A DNA stretch of 64,000 nt. Source: an uncultured Alphaproteobacteria bacterium. Its GTDB lineage: Bacteria; Pseudomonadota; Alphaproteobacteria; HIMB59; GCA-002718135. A program made the translations under genes and the position numbers. This document shows, in pieces, positions 48,583-57,366 of this stretch; position 1 is the first letter of the stretch, and each line of letters begins with the position of its first letter. Under the pieces are notes generated by a model. The model saw only the letters and a list, made by a program, of their open reading frames with translations, made no database searches and was not told the DNA's origin. The stretch is taken from positions 1-64,000 of the forward strand of contig CACNUO010000002.1 in assembly GCA_902623585.1 (NCBI GenBank), read 5' to 3'.

Positions 48583-49503
48583 ATGGTACAATTATTATCA
48601 ACTGAGCAAATGGCAGAGTTTGCAAATAGCGGATGCTTATTTTTTGATGGATTAATAGATAATGAAACTAATAAAGAATTTTTAAACGATATTGGACATA
48701 CTGAAATTGAAAACGTTGATAATATGCAAAAGTATTTTCAAAATATTAAAGCTTCTAGCAGCATTCCAAGAATTCCTGCAGGAACACCACTCAAGAATGC
48801 TTATCCACACAAATCTCCCTTAGAAAAAATTTTCCAAAATGAGGTTGTTGCAGGAGCAATTAATAGTTTAGTTGGATCTGAGGCTGTAGTTGATCATCAA
48901 TTTCTTCATCTAACATTCCCAACGAAATACTTTAAAAAAACTAATCAAAGACAGATGTCTCAGGTTAATCATCAAGACAGCACAATCGATCCAAGAATTA
49001 CATTTGATATTCAACTATTCTATTTTCCAACTGATGTTACAAAAGAAATGGGTGGAACAAGATATCACCCTGGTACGCATCTTAGAATTGTAAACGAAAT
49101 GGGAATTGCTAAATATCAAAATATTAAAGGACAAAAAAAAATAGTTTGTAAGGCAGGTACAATTGGGATCTTTCATAATGGCTTGTGGCATGGTGCAGGT
49201 GTTAATTTTTCAGATGAGATTAGATACATGTTCAAAGTAAGATTGCAACCAACAGAAAAACAGGAACTATTATGGGATCCTGAAAAAAAATATAAACCAC
49301 TTCCTAATAAAGCATTATATTGGACAGATGAAAATCAAGAAAAAACAGTCAATGATATTTTAATGAAATCATATCCTTGGCAAGAGGCAGATACAAATCG
49401 ATTAGATAAAATTAATACAATTAAGTTCTGGAGAATGCTCACTGGTAATAAAAATTTAGATATTGATTATTGGCTTACTAGAATTGAGAATGAATTATAT
49501 TAG
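48583..49503 (+). CDS. Phytanoyl-CoA dioxygenase-like Fe(II)/2OG oxygenase
   Basis: SQVNHQDSTID (HxD), MGGTRYHPGTHLRIV, GLWHGAGVNFSDEIRYMFKVRLQ. Confidence 0.82.
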   Translation: MVQLLSTEQMAEFANSGCLFFDGLIDNETNKEFLNDIGHTEIENVDNMQKYFQNIKASSSIPRIPAGTPLKNAYPHKSPLEKIFQNEVVAGAINSLVGSEAVVDHQFLHLTFPTKYFKKTNQRQMSQVNHQDSTIDPRITFDIQLFYFPTDVTKEMGGTRYHPGTHLRIVNEMGIAKYQNIKGQKKIVCKAGTIGIFHNGLWHGAGVNFSDEIRYMFKVRLQPTEKQELLWDPEKKYKPLPNKALYWTDENQEKTVNDILMKSYPWQEADTNRLDKINTIKFWRMLTGNKNLDIDYWLTRIENELY

Positions 49504-51002
49504 TTAAAATCTCTTTCATCACCTTTTAAGGGAACAACATCACAAGTTTCTTGATACCAGGAAAGCATTTTATCTTTTAGATCTTTGAGTTGTGACGCAT
49601 ATTGTGGATCATCAATAACATTATTAATTTCTCCTGGATCTTCGATTAAATTATAAAACTCATCTTTTTCGTAAGCTCTTTTAATATATTTAAATTTTTT
49701 ATTTCTGCACATTGTTGCTTTGGTATGCATTAAAATTTCATCCTCTTGACCTTGTAAACTAACTCTAGGGTAATACAGGCCATGGGGTAATTGAAGACTT
49801 TGATTTTCACTCGCTTGTCTCTCTAACCTAAGTCTACCACCCTCCGTAAATACTTCTTCTCTATGATTATCAGTTTTCTGTTCAATAAAATTTTTAATAC
49901 TTTTGCCAAAATGCCAATATGACGGCTCGATATTACTGTAATCATATATGGTTCCCGCAATATCAATTAATTCAATCATTGTATCGCTTACACCATTTAA
50001 TGTATTTTCACTTTTTGGTGGTTTAATAATTAGAGGAACATTCGTAAGACAGTCTTGAAAAGTATTTTGTGTTTTTTCAACTAAATTATAATCACCTGTA
50101 AAGTCACCATGGTCAGATAAAAAAATTATCAAAGTATCATCATACAAATTATTTTCTTTTAGTTGATTGACCAAAAGTCCAAATTGATAATCTACTCTTG
50201 CACACATACCAAGATATACAGCTCGTAATTCATTCCAACGTTCATCGGTCCAATCTTGCATTCTTTGTCCATCCATAATTCCTTTTAATAGACTTGGTTT
50301 GTCTTCCCAAGTTTTGTATTGATATCTACTTGGTATTAAACTTCGATCAATTGATGAGAACCATGGATCTTCTACACAGTAAGGAGGATGCGGATAACCA
50401 AGTGGTAGAAATAAACAGAATGGTTTTTCTTGTTTATAATCTTTTATAAAATCTAATGCGCCATAAACCATGGACCAATCATCATCGAAATAAATTTCTT
50501 TATCTTTTTTATCTAATTTTCCCTTGAAGAAACTATAATAATTATCTCCATCTTCAGGTCCTCGCCATGATAAATCTCCACCATGAGTACCAGGTTGTTG
50601 ACTGTAACCCCATTTTTGAAAATCTCTATTAGTTGGTTCAAAGTAAATATCACAATGATTACGATATCCTTCCTGACCTGCTATCAAATCATTTTTTCCA
50701 CCCCACCAAATGAAGTAATCTTTATTTTTTAGTTCTGATAAAATACTGGAGTCACCTTGATCTGTATGTAACATATAATGCATTGTTCTATGACCATGTA
50801 CATGTGGATACCAGCCAGTCATAAATGAGCAACGACTTGGTGTACAAACTGTTGCTTGACAAAAAGCATTCTTAAATGCAACCCCGTCTTCTTTAATTAT
50901 ACTATCTAAATTAGGAGTTTGTGCGCCTGGATAACCAAGATATCCAAGCATATCTCCTCTCCACTGATCAGGATTAAAAATAACAATATTAGGTTTCTTC
51001 AT
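49500..51002 (-). CDS. Sulfatase-superfamily hydrolase (CTPSR)
   Basis: NIVIFNPDQWRGDMLGYLGYP, CQATVCTPSRCSFMTGWYPHVHGHRT, LSDHGDFTGDYNLVEK; no signal peptide. Confidence 0.9.
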   Translation of the reverse strand: MKKPNIVIFNPDQWRGDMLGYLGYPGAQTPNLDSIIKEDGVAFKNAFCQATVCTPSRCSFMTGWYPHVHGHRTMHYMLHTDQGDSSILSELKNKDYFIWWGGKNDLIAGQEGYRNHCDIYFEPTNRDFQKWGYSQQPGTHGGDLSWRGPEDGDNYYSFFKGKLDKKDKEIYFDDDWSMVYGALDFIKDYKQEKPFCLFLPLGYPHPPYCVEDPWFSSIDRSLIPSRYQYKTWEDKPSLLKGIMDGQRMQDWTDERWNELRAVYLGMCARVDYQFGLLVNQLKENNLYDDTLIIFLSDHGDFTGDYNLVEKTQNTFQDCLTNVPLIIKPPKSENTLNGVSDTMIELIDIAGTIYDYSNIEPSYWHFGKSIKNFIEQKTDNHREEVFTEGGRLRLERQASENQSLQLPHGLYYPRVSLQGQEDEILMHTKATMCRNKKFKYIKRAYEKDEFYNLIEDPGEINNVIDDPQYASQLKDLKDKMLSWYQETCDVVPLKGDERDFN

Positions 51003-51101
51003 TTTAGTATTAATTTTTATATGTTTTTTATATAAAAAAAAGACAATATGATTGTTGATTATATTACTTAACTGAGTAAGATTATTTAAAATTTAGGAGG
51101 A

Positions 51102-52355
51102 ATGATGAAGAATTTATTTAAATTTATCATAGGTTCAGTATCTTTATTTTTCTTTTCTTCTGTTCAAGCAGATACAATTAAATGGTTACACTTAACTGGT
51201 GAAAGCTCACCTGAGTATCCAAACTTTGTAAGAGCTGTTGAAGAATTTGAAGCTAAAACTGGGCACAAAGTTGAGATGATGTATCTCGAAAATGAATCAT
51301 TTAAAGCTAAACTTCCAACAATGTTACAATCAGATGACAGACCAGATATTTTTAATAGCTGGGGAGGTGGAGTAATGTATGCACAAGCTGAAGCAGGATT
51401 TTTAAGAGATATATCTGATGTTATCACTGATGAATATTTATCTACACTAAGTGCAGCTGCAGCAAATGCATTTGTATACAAAGGACAAAGAGTAGGAGTT
51501 CCAAGAAATGTTTCACAAGTCACGTGGTGGTATAACAAAGATTTAGTTAACCAAGCTGGTGTTGATGTTAATGGTATCAAAATGTGGGACGATCTTCTTT
51601 CAGCAGTAAAACAAATTAAATCTGCTGGCATAACTCCAATTTGTATTGGAGGAAAAGATAAATGGCCTGTTCATTTTATTTGGACACATTTACACATTAG
51701 AAATGGTGGCGAGTCATTATTCCTTGAATCACTCGAAAATGGTGGTTGGGATAGACCAGAGTACATTAAATCAGGTGAACAAATGTTAGAACTTGTAGCC
51801 CTAGAACCTTTTCAAGATGGTTGGTTAAGTCATACTTGGCCTGATCAAGCTGGTTTCTTTGGTGATGGAAAATGTGCAATGGCTTTCATGGGTAATTGGA
51901 TGTATCCAGCTCAAAAATCTAACAGTGCAAGTGGAGAAGGTTTAGGAGACGACAATATGGGTATCTTTAGTATGCCAATGACTCCAGGAGCCCTTGGTGA
52001 CTCTGCTGATACTTTAGGAGGTATCAATGGATGGCTAGTTTCTAAAACTGCACCAGACTCAGCTGTAGAATTTTTAATGCACTTAGTTTCAGCAGACATT
52101 CAAAATGAAGATGCTGCCAAAGGTGCTTATCTTCCAGTTGTAAAAGGTGCAGATAAATCAATTACCAATCCTTTACTTGCTCAAGTTGCAAACAACATTG
52201 GAAACTCACAATATCATCAAATTTTCTATGACCAATTTTTAGGTCCAGATATTGGCAGAGTTGTAAATGATGTTTCTACTGATTTAGCTGCAGGAATTAT
52301 TTCAGCAGAAGAAGCAGCACAACTTGTCCAAGAGTCTTGGGAATTTAATCAGTAA
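51102..52355 (+). CDS. ABC transporter substrate-binding protein family 1 (Sec signal)
   Basis: Signal peptide FKFIIGSVSLFFFSSVQA; EEFEAKTGHKVEMMYL; followed by CUT1 permeases; AGGAGGA SD. Confidence 0.9.
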   Translation: MMKNLFKFIIGSVSLFFFSSVQADTIKWLHLTGESSPEYPNFVRAVEEFEAKTGHKVEMMYLENESFKAKLPTMLQSDDRPDIFNSWGGGVMYAQAEAGFLRDISDVITDEYLSTLSAAAANAFVYKGQRVGVPRNVSQVTWWYNKDLVNQAGVDVNGIKMWDDLLSAVKQIKSAGITPICIGGKDKWPVHFIWTHLHIRNGGESLFLESLENGGWDRPEYIKSGEQMLELVALEPFQDGWLSHTWPDQAGFFGDGKCAMAFMGNWMYPAQKSNSASGEGLGDDNMGIFSMPMTPGALGDSADTLGGINGWLVSKTAPDSAVEFLMHLVSADIQNEDAAKGAYLPVVKGADKSITNPLLAQVANNIGNSQYHQIFYDQFLGPDIGRVVNDVSTDLAAGIISAEEAAQLVQESWEFNQ

Positions 52356-52365
52356 ATATTTATAA

Positions 52366-52394
52366 AGAGAAGGCTTTTATAAAAAGCCTTCTCT
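52366..52394 (+). terminator. Strong intergenic hairpin (no T-tract) between SBP and permease genes
   Basis: AGAGAAGGCTTTT-ATA-AAAAGCCTTCTCT, perfect 13-bp stem; AGGA SD follows directly. Confidence 0.8.
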
Positions 52395-52404
52395 AGGAAA
52401 TATA

Positions 52405-53289
52405 ATGCAATCACCTAAATTTAATGCTTTATTAAGTAAGTATTCCACTTTGGTAATATTTATTATTCCTGCATTAACTATTTTTACAATGTTTGTTGTC
52501 TTGCCAATAATAGAGGCAGCATATTACAGTTTCTATAGATGGGATGGATATGGTGATCCTAATAAATATGTTGGTTTAAAAAACTATAAATATCTTTTTA
52601 AAAATAAGACATTTATTCTTTCATTAAAAAATAATTTTTACATTATTGCTATTTCATTATTTCTCCAATTGCCTTTCGCATTATTGGTTGCATTAATGAT
52701 TTCAGATAAAATAAGAGGAGCAAATTTTTTTAGAACTGTTTTTTTCTTACCATATATCTTAGCAGAAATAGTAACAGGATTAATTTGGGCATATATTTAT
52801 GATGGTAACTACGGAATGGTTGCTGCAATTTGGAATTTCTTTGGAGCAGAACCACCTCATATGATTGCTGAAAAAGAAACTGCAATGATTGCTCTATATA
52901 TTGTAATTTTTTGGAAATACTTTGGAATTCATATGATGATTTATATTGCGGGTCTTCAAAATATTTCTAAAGAAGTTTTAGAGGCAGCTAGAGTTGATGG
53001 TGCTGGTCCAGTAACTACTGCGTGGAGAATAAAAATACCAATCATTTTACCTACAATAAGATTATCAGTTTTTTTATCTATTCTAGGAGCTCTACAATTA
53101 TTTGATATAATTATGCCACTTACAGGTGGAGGGCCATCAAATCAAACTCATTCAATGGTTACATATTTATATTATTTTGGAGTCATGCGAATGAAATTTG
53201 GTTTTGGTAGTGCAATCGGAGTTGTCATTTTCTTAATTTGTTTCACTATAGCTCTTACTTATCAAAGAACTTTAATGAGGAAGGATTAA
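52405..53289 (+). CDS. Sugar ABC transporter permease (CUT1, MalF-like)
   Basis: EVLEAARVDGAGPVTTAWRIKIPIILPTI. Confidence 0.9.
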   Translation: MQSPKFNALLSKYSTLVIFIIPALTIFTMFVVLPIIEAAYYSFYRWDGYGDPNKYVGLKNYKYLFKNKTFILSLKNNFYIIAISLFLQLPFALLVALMISDKIRGANFFRTVFFLPYILAEIVTGLIWAYIYDGNYGMVAAIWNFFGAEPPHMIAEKETAMIALYIVIFWKYFGIHMMIYIAGLQNISKEVLEAARVDGAGPVTTAWRIKIPIILPTIRLSVFLSILGALQLFDIIMPLTGGGPSNQTHSMVTYLYYFGVMRMKFGFGSAIGVVIFLICFTIALTYQRTLMRKD

Positions 53290-54113
53290 TGTTTAGTAAC
53301 TTTAGATCTTATTACATGTATCTGTTCCTTTTTTTATTGGCAGGTATTATTTTCATTCCTTTATATGTTTCTATTGCTGGTGGTTTCAAAACAATTGGAG
53401 ATTTAAGAACTAATTCACTTGGTTTACCAACAGAATGGATAGTATCAAATTACACAAGTTTACTTGTTGATAACAAGTTTTGGTTATTTACTTGGAATTC
53501 AGTATTATATGCAGCAGGAACAACCTTTTTAGTTATTCTATTAGCTTCAATGACAGCATTTGTATTTGCTCATATGAAATTTATTGGAAGTAGATTTTTA
53601 TTTAATTATTTTATACTTGGTTTAACTTTCCCTTTTGCCACAGCAATTCTTCCTTTGTTTTTGAGAGTTAGAGACCTTGGTTTGCTAGGCTCAGTTTGGG
53701 CAGTTATCTTACCTCAAATTGCATTTGGCTTAGCATTTGCAATAATATTATTTAGAGGATTTTTTAGACAAATGCCATCTGAGTTATTTGATGCTGCATT
53801 TGTTGATGGGTGTACATATTCTCAATTTTATTTTAGGTTTACACTGCCTCTTTCAACACCAATTATAGCAACAGTTGCAGTAATTAATCTTGTTGGTAGT
53901 TGGAATAATTATTTACTACCTCTTATAATGATAAATAGTGAAAGTTTGTACTCATGGCCACTTGGGATAATGGTTTTTAGAGGTGAGTATATTACTGATT
54001 GGCCAAAGATACTTGCTTTTGTCTCTCTTACTTTAATTCCAGCTGTAGTTTTTTTCTTAGCACTTCAAAGATTTATTGTAGCCGGTCTCACAGGTGGAGC
54101 AGTTAAGGAATAG
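53289..54113 (+). CDS. Sugar ABC transporter permease (CUT1, MalG-like)
   Basis: ELFDAAFVDGCTYSQFYFRFTLPLSTPI; ATG at 53289 overlaps previous stop. Confidence 0.9.
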   Translation: MFSNFRSYYMYLFLFLLAGIIFIPLYVSIAGGFKTIGDLRTNSLGLPTEWIVSNYTSLLVDNKFWLFTWNSVLYAAGTTFLVILLASMTAFVFAHMKFIGSRFLFNYFILGLTFPFATAILPLFLRVRDLGLLGSVWAVILPQIAFGLAFAIILFRGFFRQMPSELFDAAFVDGCTYSQFYFRFTLPLSTPIIATVAVINLVGSWNNYLLPLIMINSESLYSWPLGIMVFRGEYITDWPKILAFVSLTLIPAVVFFLALQRFIVAGLTGGAVKE

Positions 54114-54117
54114 TTTT

Positions 54118-55263
54118 ATGAAAGTAGGAATTATAGGTTGTGGAAATATTGCCGATATTTATTTCAGTAATTCTCAGAAATACTTTAATAATTTTCAAAT
54201 TGTTGCATGTGCTGATATTAAAAACGAAGCTGCAAAAAACTATGCAGAAAAATATGGAGTAGAACAATTATCAGTAGATCAGATATTATCTAATAAAGAA
54301 ATTGAGTTAATTATAAACTTAACAATACCAGATGTTCATTTTGAAGTTTCAAAATCAATTCTTGAAGCTGGAAAACATTCTTATTCAGAAAAACCACTCT
54401 CAATAAAGTTTGAACATGGTGAAGAGGTAGTTAAATTAGGAAATTCAAAAGGTTTACATGTTGGCTGTGCTCCAGATACATTTCTTGGCGCTGGTATACA
54501 GGAAGCAAAAAAAATTATTAATCAAAATGAAATAGGTAAAATAAATCTTGGTAGTATTTCAATGGGTGTAGCTGGACATGAAATTTGGCATCCAAATCCA
54601 GATTTTTATTACAAATATGGTGGTGGTCCAATTCTTGATATGGGTCCATACTATTTTACAGCACTAGTAAATTTACTTGGTCCTGCAAAAAATGTTTTTA
54701 CACAATCAAGAACAGTTTATCAAAAAAGAGTTATTGGTAGTGGCGATAGACAAGGGCAAGAAATAGAAGTTGAAATCCCAACAACATTAGTTTCACAAAT
54801 AGAATTTCAGAATGGTGCATTAATTGATTCATTTTTTTCTTTTGATATTTGGAAACATAGTAAAAATCATATTGAGTTATATGGTGATAAAGGGTCAATA
54901 AATATTCCTGATCCAAATATGTTTGGTGGTGATATTCTTGTTTGTAAATCAAAAAACGGACCTTGGGAAAATATTGATACCAAGAACAATAATCTTGGAA
55001 AAATAAATATTAAAAATAAATCTGAAAAAGCAAATGAGTCAGCGGGTATTGCTAACTATAGAGGTATTGGCGTGAGCGAAACAGTTGATGCAATAAAAAA
55101 TAATCGTTTAAATAGATGTAGTGGAGAATTAAGTCTTCACGTTTTAGATATACTAGATAGTATTATTAAATCATCAAAAGAAAATAAAAAAATAGAACTT
55201 AGAAGTTCTATTAAAAATTTAAATTACTTCTCTGAAGATGAGATTAGTAATTTATTAAAGTGA
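54118..55263 (+). CDS. Gfo/Idh/MocA family oxidoreductase
   Basis: VGIIGCGNIADIYF, HSYSEKPLSIKF; ATG at 54118; paralogue of 32510..33661. Confidence 0.88.
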   Translation: MKVGIIGCGNIADIYFSNSQKYFNNFQIVACADIKNEAAKNYAEKYGVEQLSVDQILSNKEIELIINLTIPDVHFEVSKSILEAGKHSYSEKPLSIKFEHGEEVVKLGNSKGLHVGCAPDTFLGAGIQEAKKIINQNEIGKINLGSISMGVAGHEIWHPNPDFYYKYGGGPILDMGPYYFTALVNLLGPAKNVFTQSRTVYQKRVIGSGDRQGQEIEVEIPTTLVSQIEFQNGALIDSFFSFDIWKHSKNHIELYGDKGSINIPDPNMFGGDILVCKSKNGPWENIDTKNNNLGKINIKNKSEKANESAGIANYRGIGVSETVDAIKNNRLNRCSGELSLHVLDILDSIIKSSKENKKIELRSSIKNLNYFSEDEISNLLK

Positions 55264-55273
55264 AAGGAATAAA

Positions 55274-55987
55274 ATGAAAAAAGCTTTAATAGTTTATGGA
55301 GGTTGGCCTGGACATGAGCCAGAAAAATGTACTGAAATAATTAAAGGCATGCTGGAGCCTGAAGGATATGAGGTAAGAGCAGAATATCAAACTTCTGCAT
55401 TTGCAGAAGACTATGTTCACGAAATGGATCTGCTTATTCCAATAGTGACGATGGCCTTTCATTTTGATCCAAGAGGAGAAATAAAAAAAACCGCTGTTAA
55501 TAATGTTATTAAAGCTGTTCATAATGGATGTGGTCTTGCTGGTCATCACGGTGGAATGTGTGATGCATTTAGACAATCAATTGATTGGCAGTTCTTAACA
55601 GGAGGTCAATGGGTAAGTCACCCAAATGGTATTCATGATTATAAAGTCAATATAACAAAAAAAGATGATCCAATCATGGAAGGCATTGAAGATTTTGATT
55701 ATCATTCAGAGCAATATTACATGCATGTGGATCCATTAAATGAAGTTTTAGCAACGACGACATTTAAAGGTAACGAAGTTTGGAAGCTTGAACAAGAACC
55801 TGGTTCATCAAGTGGTGACGCATATACCACAGAATGGTTAAAGGGTGTAGAAATGCCAGTTGCCTGGAAAAGACGAATTGGGAAAGGAAAAATTTTTTAT
55901 ATTTCTCTTGGTCATTTTGCTCATGAATTAAACCATCCACAAATGAATAAAATTTATAAACGTGGTTTACTTTGGGCATCAAGATAG
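55274..55987 (+). CDS. thuA: ThuA-like protein
   Basis: ALIVYGGWPGHEPEKC, GCGLAGHHGGMCDAFR, GKGKIFYISLGHFAHEL. Confidence 0.85.
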   Translation: MKKALIVYGGWPGHEPEKCTEIIKGMLEPEGYEVRAEYQTSAFAEDYVHEMDLLIPIVTMAFHFDPRGEIKKTAVNNVIKAVHNGCGLAGHHGGMCDAFRQSIDWQFLTGGQWVSHPNGIHDYKVNITKKDDPIMEGIEDFDYHSEQYYMHVDPLNEVLATTTFKGNEVWKLEQEPGSSSGDAYTTEWLKGVEMPVAWKRRIGKGKIFYISLGHFAHELNHPQMNKIYKRGLLWASR

Positions 55988-56010
55988 AGTAATATAATAT
56001 AGGAAATCAT

Positions 56011-57324
56011 ATGACAGAGTACTTTAGTAAAATACCAGAGATTAAATTTGAAGGCGAAGAAAGTACAAACCCATTCGCTTTTAAGTTTTATGATGAATCT
56101 AAAAAAGTTTTAGGCAAGTCTATGAAAGAGCATTTAAGGTTTGCTACTTGTTATTGGCATACATTTACTTGGCCAGGTCTAGATCCGTTTGGCGGTCAAA
56201 CATTTGATAGACCTTGGATGCAAGCGGGTGATGAAATGAAAATGGCTGAAATGAAACTTGATGCTGCATTTGATTTTTTCACTAAAATAAAAACACCTTT
56301 TTTCTGCTTTCACGATAGAGATATTTCTCCTGAAGGTTCAAATTATGCTGAGACACAAAAAAATTTCTTTCATATTATAGATTTAATGGAACAAAAAATT
56401 AATGACTCTGGAATGAAATTACTATGGGGAACAGCAAATGCTTTTTCTCATAAAAGATATATGAGTGGTGCTTCTACCAATCCAGACCCAGAAGTTTTTG
56501 CATATAAAGCTGCACAAGTAAAAGATTGTATGGATGCAACGATGAGATTGGGCGGTCAAAACTATGTTCTTTGGGGTGGAAGAGAAGGATACGAAACTAT
56601 TCTTAATACTGATATGACTAAGGAAACAGCTAATCTTCAAAGATTTCTCGAATTAGTCGTAAATTATAAACACAAGATAGGATTTAAAGGTCAAATTTTA
56701 TTGGAACCAAAACCTCATGAACCAACTAAACATCAATATGATTTTGATTCTGCAACTTGCTTAGCGTTTTTACGAAAGGCAGGTTTAGAAAATGAGATTA
56801 AACTAAATGTTGAAGTTAATCATGCAACTTTATCTGGTCATAATTTTGAACATGAAATTGCTTACGCAACTTCAAACAGCGCCTTAGGAAGCATTGATAT
56901 TAATAGAGGTGATACTTTAATAGGTTGGGATACGGATCAATTCCCAAATAATCCTGCAGACTTAATTATGTCCTTTTATTTTATTTTTAAGAATGGCGGC
57001 TTAGGCCAAGGAGGCATGAACTTTGATGCAAAAATAAGAAGACAATCTATTGATGCTGAAGATTTATTCCATGCTCATATTGGAGGCATGGATGTTTGTG
57101 CAAAAACACTTATTGCTGTTGAAAAACTGATGAATGATAATGTTATTCCTAAGTTTATTGAAGATAGATATGAAGACTGGAATAAAAATTTGGGTCAGTT
57201 TATTCATAATAAAGATACTGGATTAGATGATATAAATAAAAAAGTAATCGATGATAATATTGAACCAGAGCCTCGTTCAGGAAGACAAGAATATCTGGAA
57301 AATATCTTAAATAAATATTTGTAG
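56011..57324 (+). CDS. xylA: Xylose isomerase
   Basis: ATCYWHTFTWPGLDPFGGQTFDRPW, FCFHDRDISPEG, LLEPKPHEPTKHQYDFD, GLGQGGMNFDAKIRRQS. Confidence 0.95.
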   Translation: MTEYFSKIPEIKFEGEESTNPFAFKFYDESKKVLGKSMKEHLRFATCYWHTFTWPGLDPFGGQTFDRPWMQAGDEMKMAEMKLDAAFDFFTKIKTPFFCFHDRDISPEGSNYAETQKNFFHIIDLMEQKINDSGMKLLWGTANAFSHKRYMSGASTNPDPEVFAYKAAQVKDCMDATMRLGGQNYVLWGGREGYETILNTDMTKETANLQRFLELVVNYKHKIGFKGQILLEPKPHEPTKHQYDFDSATCLAFLRKAGLENEIKLNVEVNHATLSGHNFEHEIAYATSNSALGSIDINRGDTLIGWDTDQFPNNPADLIMSFYFIFKNGGLGQGGMNFDAKIRRQSIDAEDLFHAHIGGMDVCAKTLIAVEKLMNDNVIPKFIEDRYEDWNKNLGQFIHNKDTGLDDINKKVIDDNIEPEPRSGRQEYLENILNKYL

Positions 57325-57366
57325 TTACTAGCCATAAGTTTCTATACTAATTGATTTATAAATATT

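Noticed and set aside
51164-51631. 155-aa minus ORF
   Set aside because: Fully antisense to the substrate-binding protein gene; composition is typical of reverse-frame translation and no domain is recognised.
22545-57324. Possible mobile genomic island next to a tRNA
   Set aside because: A tRNA-Leu lies at 19.2 kb, but no integrase, transposase, att duplication or composition shift was seen, and flavin reductase, sufE, galT and galE intervene.
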